A program made the translations under genes and the position numbers. From positions 1-64,000 of the forward strand of contig CAYRPN010000019.1 of the NCBI GenBank assembly GCA_964426135.1: DNA of 64,000 nucleotides. Direction: 5' to 3'. The notes under the pieces are model-generated. The model saw nothing but the letters and a program-made list of their open reading frames with translations, did no database searches and was not told the DNA's origin. The stretch is from CAYRPN01 sp964426135. GTDB taxonomy: Bacteria; Planctomycetota; Phycisphaerae; Phycisphaerales; Phycisphaeraceae. Shown here one piece after another: positions 19,350 to 27,318 of this stretch (position 1 is the stretch's first letter; each line of letters opens with the position of its first letter).

Positions 19350-19475
19350 AGGAACGGGACCGAAATGAGTTTCCGATTTAGCCGGCGGGCTTGCCCGCCG
19401 CGACGCCCTCGGCGGGCAAGCCCGCCGGCTAAATGGGGGACCGCCAATTCGCGAAATTATTGCGGCCCCGTTCCT
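19350..19475. mobile_element. MITE-like element, family P1, copy a
   Basis: The left end AGGAACGGGACCGAAATGAG and the right end, whose complement is AGGAACGGGGCCGCAATAAT, form terminal inverted repeats. The inside is an inverted repeat of TTTAGCCGGCGGGCTTGCCC. It is 126 bases, with no gene. Confidence 0.8.
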
Positions 19476-19492
19476 TACCTCCACCACCTTCG

Positions 19493-20557
19493 CTACCTCT
19501 TTTCCTCCTCATACGCTTCCCTGATCACCTTGCCTTCGATTTCGTCATCGATCCTGTACTTGATGCCCAGGAAGTCGCAGGCGGTGGCGAAGGTGTCCAT
19601 GGTGGAAATGACGAGCTTCTGCTGCTGCGTCAGGTCGTAGCCTTTGCGGATGGCCGGGCCGGTGATGATCCAGGGGATGTGCAGTCCTCGCGGGTCTTTG
19701 CCATCGTGGACTCGACCGAATCCGCCGTGGTCGGCGCTGAGAATGATGAGCGTCTCCTGATACACCCTTGCGGTGCGCAGGGCATCGAGCACCTTGCCCA
19801 GCGCCTTGTCCGCGTCTTCAATGGCGGCAAGTTGTTGCTTCGAGCCCCAGCCTTTGCTGTGCCCGGCAGAGTCCACGCGGCCGAAGTGCACGAACATCAC
19901 CTGCGGTTTGTGCTGGCGGATGATCGCCTCGGCGGTGCCGGCGACCCATTCGTCGCTGTGCTTGCGGTCGTACTCGGTGAAGCCGTTCTCATCCGCCTTG
20001 GCGAGCACCGGGATCCGGATGCCGCCGGGGCCGGGCACCGTCTTGGGCGGCTCGGGCACGCTGAGGAAATCCACCGTCTCCTTGGTGGCGAGGATCTCAA
20101 ATTTGGTCTTGCCCGCACAGATGGCGGTGGTCAGGCCCTTCTCCTTGGCTCGTTCGAAAATCGGCGCCCAGCGCGGATACTCCTGGCCCTGCTTCACGCG
20201 GCGCGGGAGCCAGTCTTCGTTCCAGAAGATGCCGTGCTTTTCCATGCTGACGCCGGTGAGCATCGACGTGTGCGAAGGCAGCGTCTTGCCGATGGGAATC
20301 GTCTGCGCCCACATCGAGTAGCTGCCGGTCTTCATGAGCTGCCGCACGTTGGGCGCCTCGGCAAGCAAAAGCAGGTCGGGCCTGGCGCCGTCGATGCTGA
20401 TGATCATCACGCGCGTGCCTTTGGCGACGACGGCTGGCGTCTTCTCGTCGATCTTGTTCTCGACCTTTTCCTGCGCCCCAGCAGGCGACGCGGCCGCGGC
20501 GCTCACCAAGAGCGCCGCCAGCGAGAGTAGCCCAATGTTTCGTTTGGATATCCGCAT
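19493..20557 (-). CDS. Exported alkaline-phosphatase-superfamily phosphodiesterase
   Basis: AAGGAG lies six bases before the start at 20557. Signal peptide residues 1-28 (cleavage after PAGA). The mature protein (354 aa in total) matches type I phosphodiesterase/nucleotide pyrophosphatase: VMIISIDGARPDLL with the first metal Asp, KTLPSHTSMLTGVSMEKHGI with Thr or Ser as nucleophile, VHFGRVDSAGHSKGWGS and LSADHGGFGRVHDG with metal-binding Asp and His residues, and GLHIPWIITGP. The substrate may be a nucleotide or phosphodiester lipid; this cannot be told from sequence. The product should act outside the cytoplasm. The following region past its stop holds element P1a. Confidence 0.85.
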   Translation of the reverse strand: MRISKRNIGLLSLAALLVSAAAASPAGAQEKVENKIDEKTPAVVAKGTRVMIISIDGARPDLLLLAEAPNVRQLMKTGSYSMWAQTIPIGKTLPSHTSMLTGVSMEKHGIFWNEDWLPRRVKQGQEYPRWAPIFERAKEKGLTTAICAGKTKFEILATKETVDFLSVPEPPKTVPGPGGIRIPVLAKADENGFTEYDRKHSDEWVAGTAEAIIRQHKPQVMFVHFGRVDSAGHSKGWGSKQQLAAIEDADKALGKVLDALRTARVYQETLIILSADHGGFGRVHDGKDPRGLHIPWIITGPAIRKGYDLTQQQKLVISTMDTFATACDFLGIKYRIDDEIEGKVIREAYEEEKR

Positions 20558-20625
20558 GGTGAACTCCTTGGGTGACGCGATGGTAGCGGACGAATGTCAG
20601 GAATCGATGGGACCGCTGGTCCCAA

Positions 20626-20655
20626 GAAAAACGCCCAGTGAGTTGCACCGGGCGT
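20626..20655 (-). terminator. Intrinsic terminator of ilvC
   Basis: Read on the minus strand: stem ACGCCCGGTG, loop CAACT, stem CACTGGGCGT, then TTTTTCTT. The stem is ten pairs with one G-U. It lies 45 bases past the ilvC stop. Confidence 0.85.
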
Positions 20656-20699
20656 CGTTCTGATCAGGTTGTCGATCCGTGGTCAACGGGTACACCGGA

Positions 20700-21704
20700 T
20701 CACATTTCCACCGGTTTGATCCACGGCATCATCTTGCGCAGTTCCTTGCCGATCTTTTCGATCGGATGGTTCCGCTCCGCCTCGCGCTGCGCCTTGAACC
20801 ACGGGAACCCCTTGGCGTAGTCGCCGCGGAAAGTCTTGGCGAAGGTGCCGTCCTGGATTTCCTTGAGCACCTGCTTCATCGTCTTCTTGGTTTCGGAAGT
20901 GATGATCTTGGGCCCGGTGTGGTAGTCGCCGAACTCCGCGGTGTTGCTGATGGAGTAGCGCATGTAGTTGAGGCCGCCGCGCACGACGAGATCGACGATG
21001 AGCTTGACCTCGTGGCACACCTCGAAATACGCCAGTTCCGGGGGATAGCCCGCTTCGATCAATGTCTCGTAGCCCGCCTTGATGAGGGCCGACAGACCGC
21101 CGCAGAGGACGGCCTGCTCGCCGAAGAGATCGGTTTCGCACTCGAACTTGAAGTTGGTCTTGAGGATGCCGCCCTTGCCGCCGCCGACGCCGATGGCCCA
21201 CGCCATCGCGATGTCCGTGGCTTTGCCGCTGGCGTCCTGATGGATGGCGAGCAGGCACGGCACGCCGCCGCCGCGCTCGAACTCGCTGCGCACCGTGTGG
21301 CCGGGGCCCTTGGGGGCCACCATGATCACGTCGATGTCCGTCGGCGGGACGATCGTCTTGAAGTGGATGTTGAACCCGTGCGTCGCGCCCAGGGCGGCGC
21401 CCTTCTTCAGGTTCGGCTTGATCGATTTCTCCCAGACCTCCGGCTGCACTTCGTCAGGTAGTGTGACGATGACGAGGTCCGCCTGTTTGACAGCCTCGTC
21501 GACGCTCATGGGGTTGAAGCCATGCTCGATCGCGAGCTTGCCGTTGGCGGAATCGGGGCGATTGGCGACGATGACTTTGATGCCGCTGTCGCGCAGGTTC
21601 TGAGCATGGGCGTGTCCCTGGCTGCCGTAGCCGATGATGGCCACGGTCTTGCCGCGCAGGGGTTGCAGGGAGCCGTCTTTGTCGTAGAGCGTTTCGATGG
21701 CCAT
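20700..21704 (-). CDS. ilvC: Ketol-acid reductoisomerase
   Basis: IlvC isomerises and reduces acetolactate or acetohydroxybutyrate in valine, leucine and isoleucine synthesis. The start at 21704 has GGAGAG close upstream; the longer frame to 21761 is not needed. Key signs: GYGSQGHAHAQNLRDSG for NADPH binding, APKGPGHTVRSEFERGGGVPCL, GGGKGGILKTNFKFECETDLFGEQAVLCGG (metal-binding Asp and Glu) and CHEVKLIVDLVVRGGLNYM. At 334 aa it is the short class I form. It stands alone, ending with a clear terminator; leuB is 25 kb away. A GGGACC-GCT-GGTCCC hairpin follows the terminator. Confidence 0.97.
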   Translation of the reverse strand: MAIETLYDKDGSLQPLRGKTVAIIGYGSQGHAHAQNLRDSGIKVIVANRPDSANGKLAIEHGFNPMSVDEAVKQADLVIVTLPDEVQPEVWEKSIKPNLKKGAALGATHGFNIHFKTIVPPTDIDVIMVAPKGPGHTVRSEFERGGGVPCLLAIHQDASGKATDIAMAWAIGVGGGKGGILKTNFKFECETDLFGEQAVLCGGLSALIKAGYETLIEAGYPPELAYFEVCHEVKLIVDLVVRGGLNYMRYSISNTAEFGDYHTGPKIITSETKKTMKQVLKEIQDGTFAKTFRGDYAKGFPWFKAQREAERNHPIEKIGKELRKMMPWIKPVEM

Positions 21705-21830
21705 GGGTCTCTCCAAAATTGGAAGGGCGGACATGGTAGGCGCAGCGGGTGAATACTGCAAAAGGGGTTCGTCAAGCGAGAATCGGTGGTCGCGCGACGT
21801 TTTGATCGAATCGCAAGCGCGCTACGACCG

Positions 21831-21980
21831 GTTAGCGGAAACGCCGCAGGCGTCTGGCGAATGATCCTGGATCACCCGATTCGATTTCCACGCCGAACCC
21901 CGAATCCCGATTTCCGAATGCCGAATCCTGAATCGGCGCATCCAAGTCACCCGCCAGACGCCTTCGGCGTTTCCGCTAAC
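21831..21980. repeat. Palindromic element, family P4, copy 1
   Basis: GTTAGCGGAAACGCCGCAGG on the left faces the complement of GGCGTTTCCGCTAAC on the right. Between them are GAATCCC/GAATGCC units. A second copy at 23012-23162 lies on the other side of the WYL gene. Confidence 0.9.
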
Positions 21981-22025
21981 CGGATGCTTCGGGGGCGTGA
22001 TTCGAGTTGCCCGAACCTCCTCCCC

Positions 22026-22991
22026 TCACTTCGCATACTGCCTCGCCGCGCGTTCCTGCATTTCCTTGACCCGCTGCGCCAGCGCCAGGGGCCGGATCAC
22101 CTTCACCTGGTCCGCGTAGGAACAAATCCACCAGGCGATTTCGCTCAGGCCATCCACCTTGAACCGCACGCGGCAGCCGCCGGCCGGGAGCATCTTCACA
22201 TGCTGGCTGGCGTGCCACTGCACCTCAGCGATGTTGGTGGCGACCCGCGGCGAAAACTCCAGTTCGATCAAGTACACCTTTCCTTCGGCGATGAGCTGCC
22301 ACGCCTGGCCGATCTTGTCTTCAACCGAGAACCGGCGGGGCTTGCGGAACCGCTGATCGAGCAGGCGCAGCGAGCCGATGCGCATGAGCTTGAAAATCCG
22401 CACGTCCGGATGGGCATTGGTCTTTCCCAGCACATACCAGGCGCGGGAGGAAAAATGCAGGGCAAACGGCTGAAGCGTGAAACTGGCTGGCGCGACGTCC
22501 ACCGGGCTGCCATAGTTCACTTCGCAGCACCGCCCCTCGTCGATGCAGCGCTGCAGAATCGCGTAGTGCGCCGACTCGCGATCGGAGTGGACCTGCTGGC
22601 CGGGGTTGATCGTGATGCGCGAGACGACATCGGCGCACGCTTCGCGGAGCGGCGCGGGGATGGAGAGGATGAGCTTGTTGATCGCCGACAAGGCCGGCGC
22701 CATCATCGGACGCTTCGGCTGGGCGGCAGCGGTCTTGCCGAGCACCAGCAGGCCCAGCGTTTCCAGCACGGTGAGATTCACCGCGGGGAGGAAGCTGGAT
22801 TTGCCGACGCGGTAACCGTGCTCTGGATCGAAGTAGTGATCGATGCCCGCCGCTTTAAGCGTGTTCAAGTCGCGAAACAACGTGCGGCGCGTGATGTCGA
22901 GTTGCGTCGCCAGTTCGTCAGGAGAGCGCGCCTGCCCCGCGTACAGCGCCGTGATCAATCGCAACAACCGGTTGATCTTGTCGCCGTTCAT
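22026..22991 (-). CDS. WYL-domain transcriptional regulator
   Basis: The 321 aa protein opens with a DeoR-like winged helix (residues 1-60: NRLLRLITALYAGQARSPDELATQLDITRRTLFRDLNTLKAAG), then a linker and a WYL domain (about 135-225: CVNYGSPVDVAPASFTLQPFALHFSSRAWYVLGKT, FKLMRIGSLRLLDQRF). The C-terminal WCX-like part (about 235-320) has ISPRVA and VDGLSEIAWWICSYADQVKVI. WYL regulators often sense nucleic acid or metabolites and control defence or stress genes, but no such genes are next to it. The flanking copies of the P4 repeat at both ends make the gene look like a boxed unit. Confidence 0.9.
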   Translation of the reverse strand: MNGDKINRLLRLITALYAGQARSPDELATQLDITRRTLFRDLNTLKAAGIDHYFDPEHGYRVGKSSFLPAVNLTVLETLGLLVLGKTAAAQPKRPMMAPALSAINKLILSIPAPLREACADVVSRITINPGQQVHSDRESAHYAILQRCIDEGRCCEVNYGSPVDVAPASFTLQPFALHFSSRAWYVLGKTNAHPDVRIFKLMRIGSLRLLDQRFRKPRRFSVEDKIGQAWQLIAEGKVYLIELEFSPRVATNIAEVQWHASQHVKMLPAGGCRVRFKVDGLSEIAWWICSYADQVKVIRPLALAQRVKEMQERAARQYAK

Positions 22992-23011
22992 GGGGTGAAG
23001 AGGGGTTGGGG

Positions 23012-23162
23012 GTTAGCGGAAACGCCGCAGGCGTCTGGCGAGAGACCTTGCATCGTCGGATTCGGGAACCAGTACTCGGGAATCGGGAATCGGCTTTCGG
23101 GAGTCAACCTTGATTTCGCAGGTCCATGGTCATTCGCCCGACGCCTTCGGCGTTTCCGCTAA
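23012..23162. repeat. Palindromic element, family P4, copy 2
   Basis: Outer arms GTTAGCGGAAACGCCGCAGG and GACGCCTTCGGCGTTTCCGC are the same as in copy 1; the inner part has GAATCGGGAATCGGC units and differs. It lies in the space upstream of the WYL gene. Confidence 0.9.
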
Positions 23163-23178
23163 CCCCAACACCCAACCC

Positions 23179-23691
23179 CTATTTCCCGAATCCGCTCCTT
23201 CGCAGCAAATCCATGAACTGATCGGTGAAGACGAAGTTGTGCTCGGGGAACGCCAGCCCCGCGCGGTTGTGGTCGACGTGACTGAACATGAGTTCGATCT
23301 CCGCCAGCGGCGTGACGGCGCCCGATGCCGGATCGATGAGTTCCACCGTGCCCGTGGCCATGGCGCCGGCGGCATCGATGCGGTCGACTATCGCGGTGTA
23401 GCGGAGCGTGTACCCGGGACGGGCGGCGGCGGTGAACTTCGCCTTGCCGATCTTGGCGAGGATCACCTTTTCCTTAAAGTCATTGGCGTGCCCCACCAGG
23501 ATGCCGGCGGTCTGGGCCATGCCTTCGATGATCAGCGTGTTGGGCAACACCGGCTCGGCATGCAGGCCGGTCGCGGGATCAGCGGGAAAATGATCGTGCA
23601 GAACCTCCTCGGCGGCGGAGACATTCTTGATCGCGACGGCCCGCTTGCCGCGCTCCAGTTCCAGGATTCGATCGATCCAGATCCAGCGCAT
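23179..23691 (-). CDS. 3-hydroxyacyl-ACP dehydratase, FabZ-like
   Basis: The 170 aa hot-dog protein has the FabZ catalytic pair: His34 in LHDHFPADP and Glu56 in PNTLIIEGMAQ. The end (VFTDQFMDLLRR) is longer than in ordinary FabZ. It would remove water from 3-hydroxyacyl-ACP. It is the last of a set of three minus-strand genes, dehydratase-ACP-dehydratase, which points to a dedicated acyl-chain route separate from the main fatty-acid cycle, since no ketosynthase or reductase is present here. Confidence 0.88.
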   Translation of the reverse strand: MRWIWIDRILELERGKRAVAIKNVSAAEEVLHDHFPADPATGLHAEPVLPNTLIIEGMAQTAGILVGHANDFKEKVILAKIGKAKFTAAARPGYTLRYTAIVDRIDAAGAMATGTVELIDPASGAVTPLAEIELMFSHVDHNRAGLAFPEHNFVFTDQFMDLLRRSGFGK

Positions 23692-23707
23692 GAGGGAATA
23701 AGGAGTG

Positions 23708-23837
23708 AGGTGTCAGGAGGCAGGAGGCAGGAGGCAGGAGGCAATCACGTAGGGTGCGTCAAGGCTCGGCGCGGACGCACCTGAGTAGACCGGAAGCGCA
23801 ATTTGGTGCGTCTGCGCCGAGCCTTGACGCACCCTAC
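23708..23837. repeat. CAGGAGG array and palindromic element, family P3, copy 1
   Basis: Four CAGGAGG units (23716-23743) precede a long inverted repeat (23749-23837): GTAGGGTGCGTCAAGGCTCG on the left and its complement CGAGCCTTGACGCACCCTAC on the right, with a second nested pair GGACGCACC/GGTGCGTC. It sits between the dehydratase and the ACP gene. Confidence 0.92.
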
Positions 23838-23905
23838 GGTGAAACTTGCACGCGCGGCTTCTCACTCCCCTCTCCACTTTCCTCTCTCCTCATTCCTTCG
23901 TTCTC

Positions 23906-24295
23906 TCACTTCAGCTTGCCCTGGATGAACTTCACCACCGCTTCGACGGTGAACACGTTGGAGATTTCCTCCACCCGGCGATCCTTGTCCACGCTGTCGA
24001 GGTTGGCGTGCTGCAGCTTCTGGCGAAGCACCGCCATGCCTTCGTCGGTGATCTTGCCGCCCTGGACGTATTTCTCGTCGGTGAGGATTTTTTCGGGGAA
24101 CATCTCGCCCTGCTCGATCTTCACGCCGAAGGCTTTTTCCAGGCGGAAGACGATGTCGAGAAAGTCGATCGACTCGGCGTTGAGGTCGGCAACCAGGCGG
24201 GCCTGCGGGGTCACTTCCTCGTCATCGACGCCCAGCGCGTCCACAAGTACTTCGCGAACCTTGGTCAGAATGTCTTCGGGGGTCATCGTTGCCAT
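23906..24295 (-). CDS. Acyl carrier protein, enlarged form
   Basis: This 129 aa protein is longer than the usual 78 aa ACP. Ser42 in DLNAESIDFLDIVFRLE is the phosphopantetheine attachment site, in the form seen in planctomycete ACPs. The extra length is an insert after helix II (GEMFPEKILTDEKYVQGGKITDEGMAVLRQKL) before the last helix (VFTEAVVKFIQGKL-like end). AAAGGA lies nine bases ahead of the start. It would carry the chain acted on by the two neighbouring dehydratases. Confidence 0.92.
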   Translation of the reverse strand: MATMTPEDILTKVREVLVDALGVDDEEVTPQARLVADLNAESIDFLDIVFRLEKAFGVKIEQGEMFPEKILTDEKYVQGGKITDEGMAVLRQKLQHANLDSVDKDRRVEEISNVFTVEAVVKFIQGKLK

Positions 24296-24361
24296 GAGGT
24301 GAATCCTTTGTTTCGTTGATCGAGGCGGGCGTCCTGTCCCACCCGTTCCATCCCAATGCAG

Positions 24362-24784
24362 TCACGCCAATGGAGCCAGCTTGAACCGGCCCTGCACGGC
24401 GACCTGATCGTCCACTTTGCCGACGCCGTCCAATTCCCAGCTCGTCGCGGCACCTGCACCACCGGCGCCACCGGCGCCGGCGGCATCCGGCTTGGCGGGT
24501 CGGAGCGTCACTTCGACCTTCAATGTCTGGCCCGGGCGCACCATGTTGCCGTAACGTACGTTGCGGGCTTCCTGCAGAATCAGCGGCCGCTTCAGCGCAC
24601 GGGACTGATCCGCCAGCAGCAACCGGGCCGCCTGCACCAGAGCCTCGAGCATCATCACGCCCGGCAGCACCGGAAACGTGGGGAAATGATCGCCCAGGTA
24701 TTCCTCAGCACTGGTGACGCACTTGACGCCGACCAGATGCTGCGGGCTGCGTTCGATCACGCGATCAATCAACTCGAATCGCAC
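24362..24784 (-). CDS. 3-hydroxyacyl-ACP dehydratase, second FabZ-like protein
   Basis: I place the start at a GTG (24784) with GGAG six bases before it, giving VRFELIDRVIERS, which matches the usual FabZ opening, and a product of 140 aa. The longer frame to 24928 runs through CTGTCCC repeats and reads as low-complexity Gly/Arg/Asp sequence. His33 in YLGDHFPTFP and Glu47 in LPGVMMLEALVQ form the catalytic pair. An Ala/Gly-rich loop (DAAGAGGAGGAGAATS) near residue 110 is unusual. It is the first gene of the dehydratase-ACP-dehydratase set. Confidence 0.85.
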   Translation of the reverse strand: MRFELIDRVIERSPQHLVGVKCVTSAEEYLGDHFPTFPVLPGVMMLEALVQAARLLLADQSRALKRPLILQEARNVRYGNMVRPGQTLKVEVTLRPAKPDAAGAGGAGGAGAATSWELDGVGKVDDQVAVQGRFKLAPLA

Positions 24785-24873
24785 ACGTTGCTCCAGCGAA
24801 GCCGAATTCGCACGGAGTTTAGTGGTGCGGGCGCGGCTGAGCAAATCGTGTGTCAAGAGATGGGTTCCGGCGC

Positions 24874-24925
24874 CCTGTCCCCTGTCCCCTCTTCTCTGTC
24901 TCCTGTCCCCTGTCCCCTGTCCTTT
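24874..24925. repeat. CTGTCCC tandem array
   Basis: Seven-base CTGTCCC units, about six with changes, lie directly before the acyl dehydratase gene. The same unit is found in the rnr insert. Confidence 0.9.
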
Positions 24926-24926
24926 C

Positions 24927-24963
24927 AAAAAAAAGAAACCTCGCGCCGACGGCGCGAGGTTTC
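24927..24963 (-). terminator. Intrinsic terminator of the DUF2203 gene
   Basis: On the minus strand GAAACCTCGCGCC-GTC-GGCGCGAGGTTTC is followed by TTTTTTTT, a thirteen-pair stem with a three-base loop. It lies 50 bases past the stop at 25014 and separates that gene from the dehydratase set. Confidence 0.93.
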
Positions 24964-25013
24964 GCAGATCTGCTCGTCATCAGAACGACGCTTGTCGCAG
25001 CGTCCATGTGATC

Positions 25014-25484
25014 TCAATTCCGCTCCAGTTTCTCATCCCCCGCCGCCTCGCTGCCGGCGCCCACCGGCTCCAACAGCGCCACGTCCTGCCGACCGGCAAA
25101 ACCCGCGTCAACTTCGTGCCAGGCGTGGATGCCGTCTTCGCCCAGGTGCCAGCAGAGGTAGATTTCCCGGCCATCATGCCAGGCGGGGAAGTCGATCAGG
25201 CCGCGTTCAAAGTCTTTCAATTCGACGCCGACTTCCTGCAGTTCTTCGACGAGGCCGTTGAGCTTTTCCATGCCCGAGTCGTATTCCGCGCGGACCTCGA
25301 CGGCGATGTCCTCGGGGCGCGGCAGTTCCAGTCGCTGTTTGGCGTCGAGCACCTTGCCGTAGCAATCGGTGATGTCGCGCACGATGCGCGAGACATAGGT
25401 CAGCGATTTTCGCGCTTCGCTGAGCGTGAAATGCTTCTTCTGCGGGCGATGAAACGAAGTCTCGGATCGTCTTTGAACAGCCAT
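25014..25484 (-). CDS. DUF2203 family protein
   Basis: Start at 25484 (MAVQRRSETSFHRP) has AAGG nine bases upstream; the longer frame to 25562 is unlikely. The 156 aa protein matches DUF2203: FTLSEARKSLTYVSRIVRDI at the start, VELKDFERGLIDFPAWHDGREIYLCWHLGEDGIHAWHEVD in the centre. The family has no known role. It is a single-gene unit with its own strong terminator. Confidence 0.85.
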   Translation of the reverse strand: MAVQRRSETSFHRPQKKHFTLSEARKSLTYVSRIVRDITDCYGKVLDAKQRLELPRPEDIAVEVRAEYDSGMEKLNGLVEELQEVGVELKDFERGLIDFPAWHDGREIYLCWHLGEDGIHAWHEVDAGFAGRQDVALLEPVGAGSEAAGDEKLERN

Positions 25485-25978
25485 GATTCGCAGCCTTGGA
25501 GGAGCCGGTGAACCGGGGGCGGGAAAGCGGCTGCTGATGGTCATTGTCGAAAATGACCTCACGCCAACCGCGAGACATTAGCCCTGATCGCACCGCAGCG
25601 TCAACCACTTGCGATGCAATCGTATCATCGAATCTCGCCAGTCCAACCTTGACCCTTCGAGAATCGAGGAACCGCCGCGACGAACACAACGCCGGTAACG
25701 CTGTTATCGACCGAGACCGGGCTGGCGTTGCAATTTCCTCACCGATTCTCGCACGTGCCGCATCCGAATGCGGAAAACATCGAGTTGCGTTTCGGCAAGG
25801 CTCGCTCCCAGCGGAAGCACGCCACAAACCCAGGGATGTCGGCAACTCGATTCGGACGCCGACACGGCCAGTCGCGCCATTCGATTCAGCCGGGGATCAC
25901 ACGACGGTTCAATGGAAGCGGCAGTCCGCCTTCCGCGAGTCGCGAGGCGGTTTCAGCCGCAATCCTTATGATGTCCGC
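25485..25978. other. Divergent intergenic region, no gene seen
   Basis: This space of about 490 bases lies between two genes that face away from each other. Frames are open on both strands but none has typical codon use or a family match. No palindromic element is visible, which is uncommon for a gap this long in this window. I cannot place promoters. Confidence 0.45.
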
Positions 25979-26584
25979 ATGGCGCTTTTCATCGACGATA
26001 TTCCAGTGCCGCTGACCGCGGCCACGCTGGGGGAACTTCTGCACGCGGCAACCCACCGGCTTGAGCCCAGCGGCCGCGTCGTGGTCGAGGTGCTGATCGA
26101 CGACGAGCCCGTCGTCGGCGACGCCCTGGACCGGCGCAGCGCCGAGCCCCTGAGCGCCGCGACGATGATTCGCCTGACCACAGCCGACCCGCGCGAGTTG
26201 GTGGTGGAAACGCTCGCCGAGATTCGCCGGCAACTGGACAACGCGGGCCAGTTGCAGCAACAGGCCGCCGACGAACTGCAGCGCGACAACCAGGTCGGCG
26301 CGCTGAAAAACATCGGAGACGCCATGATGATCTGGCAGCAGACCGAGCAGGCGGTGCGACAGTCGGCAACCATTCTGGATGTGCCGCTGCAGGACCTGTC
26401 GGTGGACGGCGTCGTGTTCACCGAACTCACCACCAACCTTGTGAAGCAACTCTCGCAACTCCGCGATCTGCTGCAGGCCTCGGACACGGTCGCGATGGCG
26501 GACACCCTGGCTTACGAATGGCCGACGACGATCCAGCGCTGGCAGATCCTGGTGGATCGATTGATCGAGACCGTGCGGGCGTAG
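25979..26584 (+). CDS. Conserved hypothetical protein, helical
   Basis: The start at 25979 (MALFIDDIPVPLTAATL) is chosen because the upstream frame has no coding character. The 201 aa product has an N-terminal alpha-beta part (VVVEVLIDDEPVVGDAL, about 30-60) and a long helical C-terminal part (75-200) with LAEIRRQLDNAGQLQQQAADELQ and AVRQSATILD. No motif or family is recognised. It lies 144 bases before nuoC; a shared transcript is possible. Confidence 0.65.
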   Translation: MALFIDDIPVPLTAATLGELLHAATHRLEPSGRVVVEVLIDDEPVVGDALDRRSAEPLSAATMIRLTTADPRELVVETLAEIRRQLDNAGQLQQQAADELQRDNQVGALKNIGDAMMIWQQTEQAVRQSATILDVPLQDLSVDGVVFTELTTNLVKQLSQLRDLLQASDTVAMADTLAYEWPTTIQRWQILVDRLIETVRA

Positions 26585-26728
26585 GAACCCTGGGCGGAGC
26601 CCGGGGCTACCCGGGGCTAATGGATTTCCCCACGCTGACTGTTTCTTTACAATGCCCCGGCTTCGGCGCGGAACACTCGACGTCACGCGCCGCCAAGAAT
26701 CACCAACACCAATCATTCCGACAACGAC

Positions 26729-27295
26729 ATGCCTGCTCCTAACCTCGATCACCCGACGCTCCCGCTTGTCAAGGCCGCATTCAGCGGTGTGAAGTTCCTG
26801 GCCTCGGAGTTTCGCGGGCAGACGTCGCTCGTCGTGCCCAAGGATCGCCTGCACGATGTGGCGAAGTTCCTGCGCGATGACGACCAGTGCAGGTATGACT
26901 TCCTTTCGGACGTGGTCGGCGTCGATTACCTGAATTATCCCTCCAAAGCAGGCCCCGCGCAGGGCGGACGATTCGCCGTCGTCTACAACCTCGTCAGCAC
27001 GCAGCACAATCGCCGGCTCCTGGTGAAAGTCTTCCTCAGCCCCTCCATCGAAACGGCCGGCATCGAGGACGATCCCGCCCTTCACATCGCCAGCGTCACC
27101 GATCTCTGGCCCGGGGCCGAATGGCGCGAACGCGAATGTTTCGACATGTTCGGCATCCGCTTCGATGGACACCCCGACCTCCGCCGCATCCTGCTCTGGG
27201 AGACGTATCCCGCGCATCCATTGCGCAAGGATTATCCGCTCCGGGGCCGAGGCGAGCGCGAGACCTATCGCGTCGTCGGCCGCGACGACGCGTGA
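26729..27295 (+). CDS. nuoC: NADH-quinone oxidoreductase subunit C
   Basis: The 188 aa protein fits the 30-kDa subunit family of respiratory complex I: YDFLSDVVGVDYL, then VVYNLVS and the signature EWRERECFDMFGIRFDGHPDLRRILLWE, ending HPLRKDYPLRG. It forms part of the peripheral arm that carries electrons to quinone. No other nuo gene is visible: upstream is an unrelated gene, and 88 bases downstream the assembly breaks at the N run, so nuoD may or may not have been here. Confidence 0.95.
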   Translation: MPAPNLDHPTLPLVKAAFSGVKFLASEFRGQTSLVVPKDRLHDVAKFLRDDDQCRYDFLSDVVGVDYLNYPSKAGPAQGGRFAVVYNLVSTQHNRRLLVKVFLSPSIETAGIEDDPALHIASVTDLWPGAEWRERECFDMFGIRFDGHPDLRRILLWETYPAHPLRKDYPLRGRGERETYRVVGRDDA

Positions 27296-27318
27296 GAGAG
27301 CCGGGCATTGACGAACCC

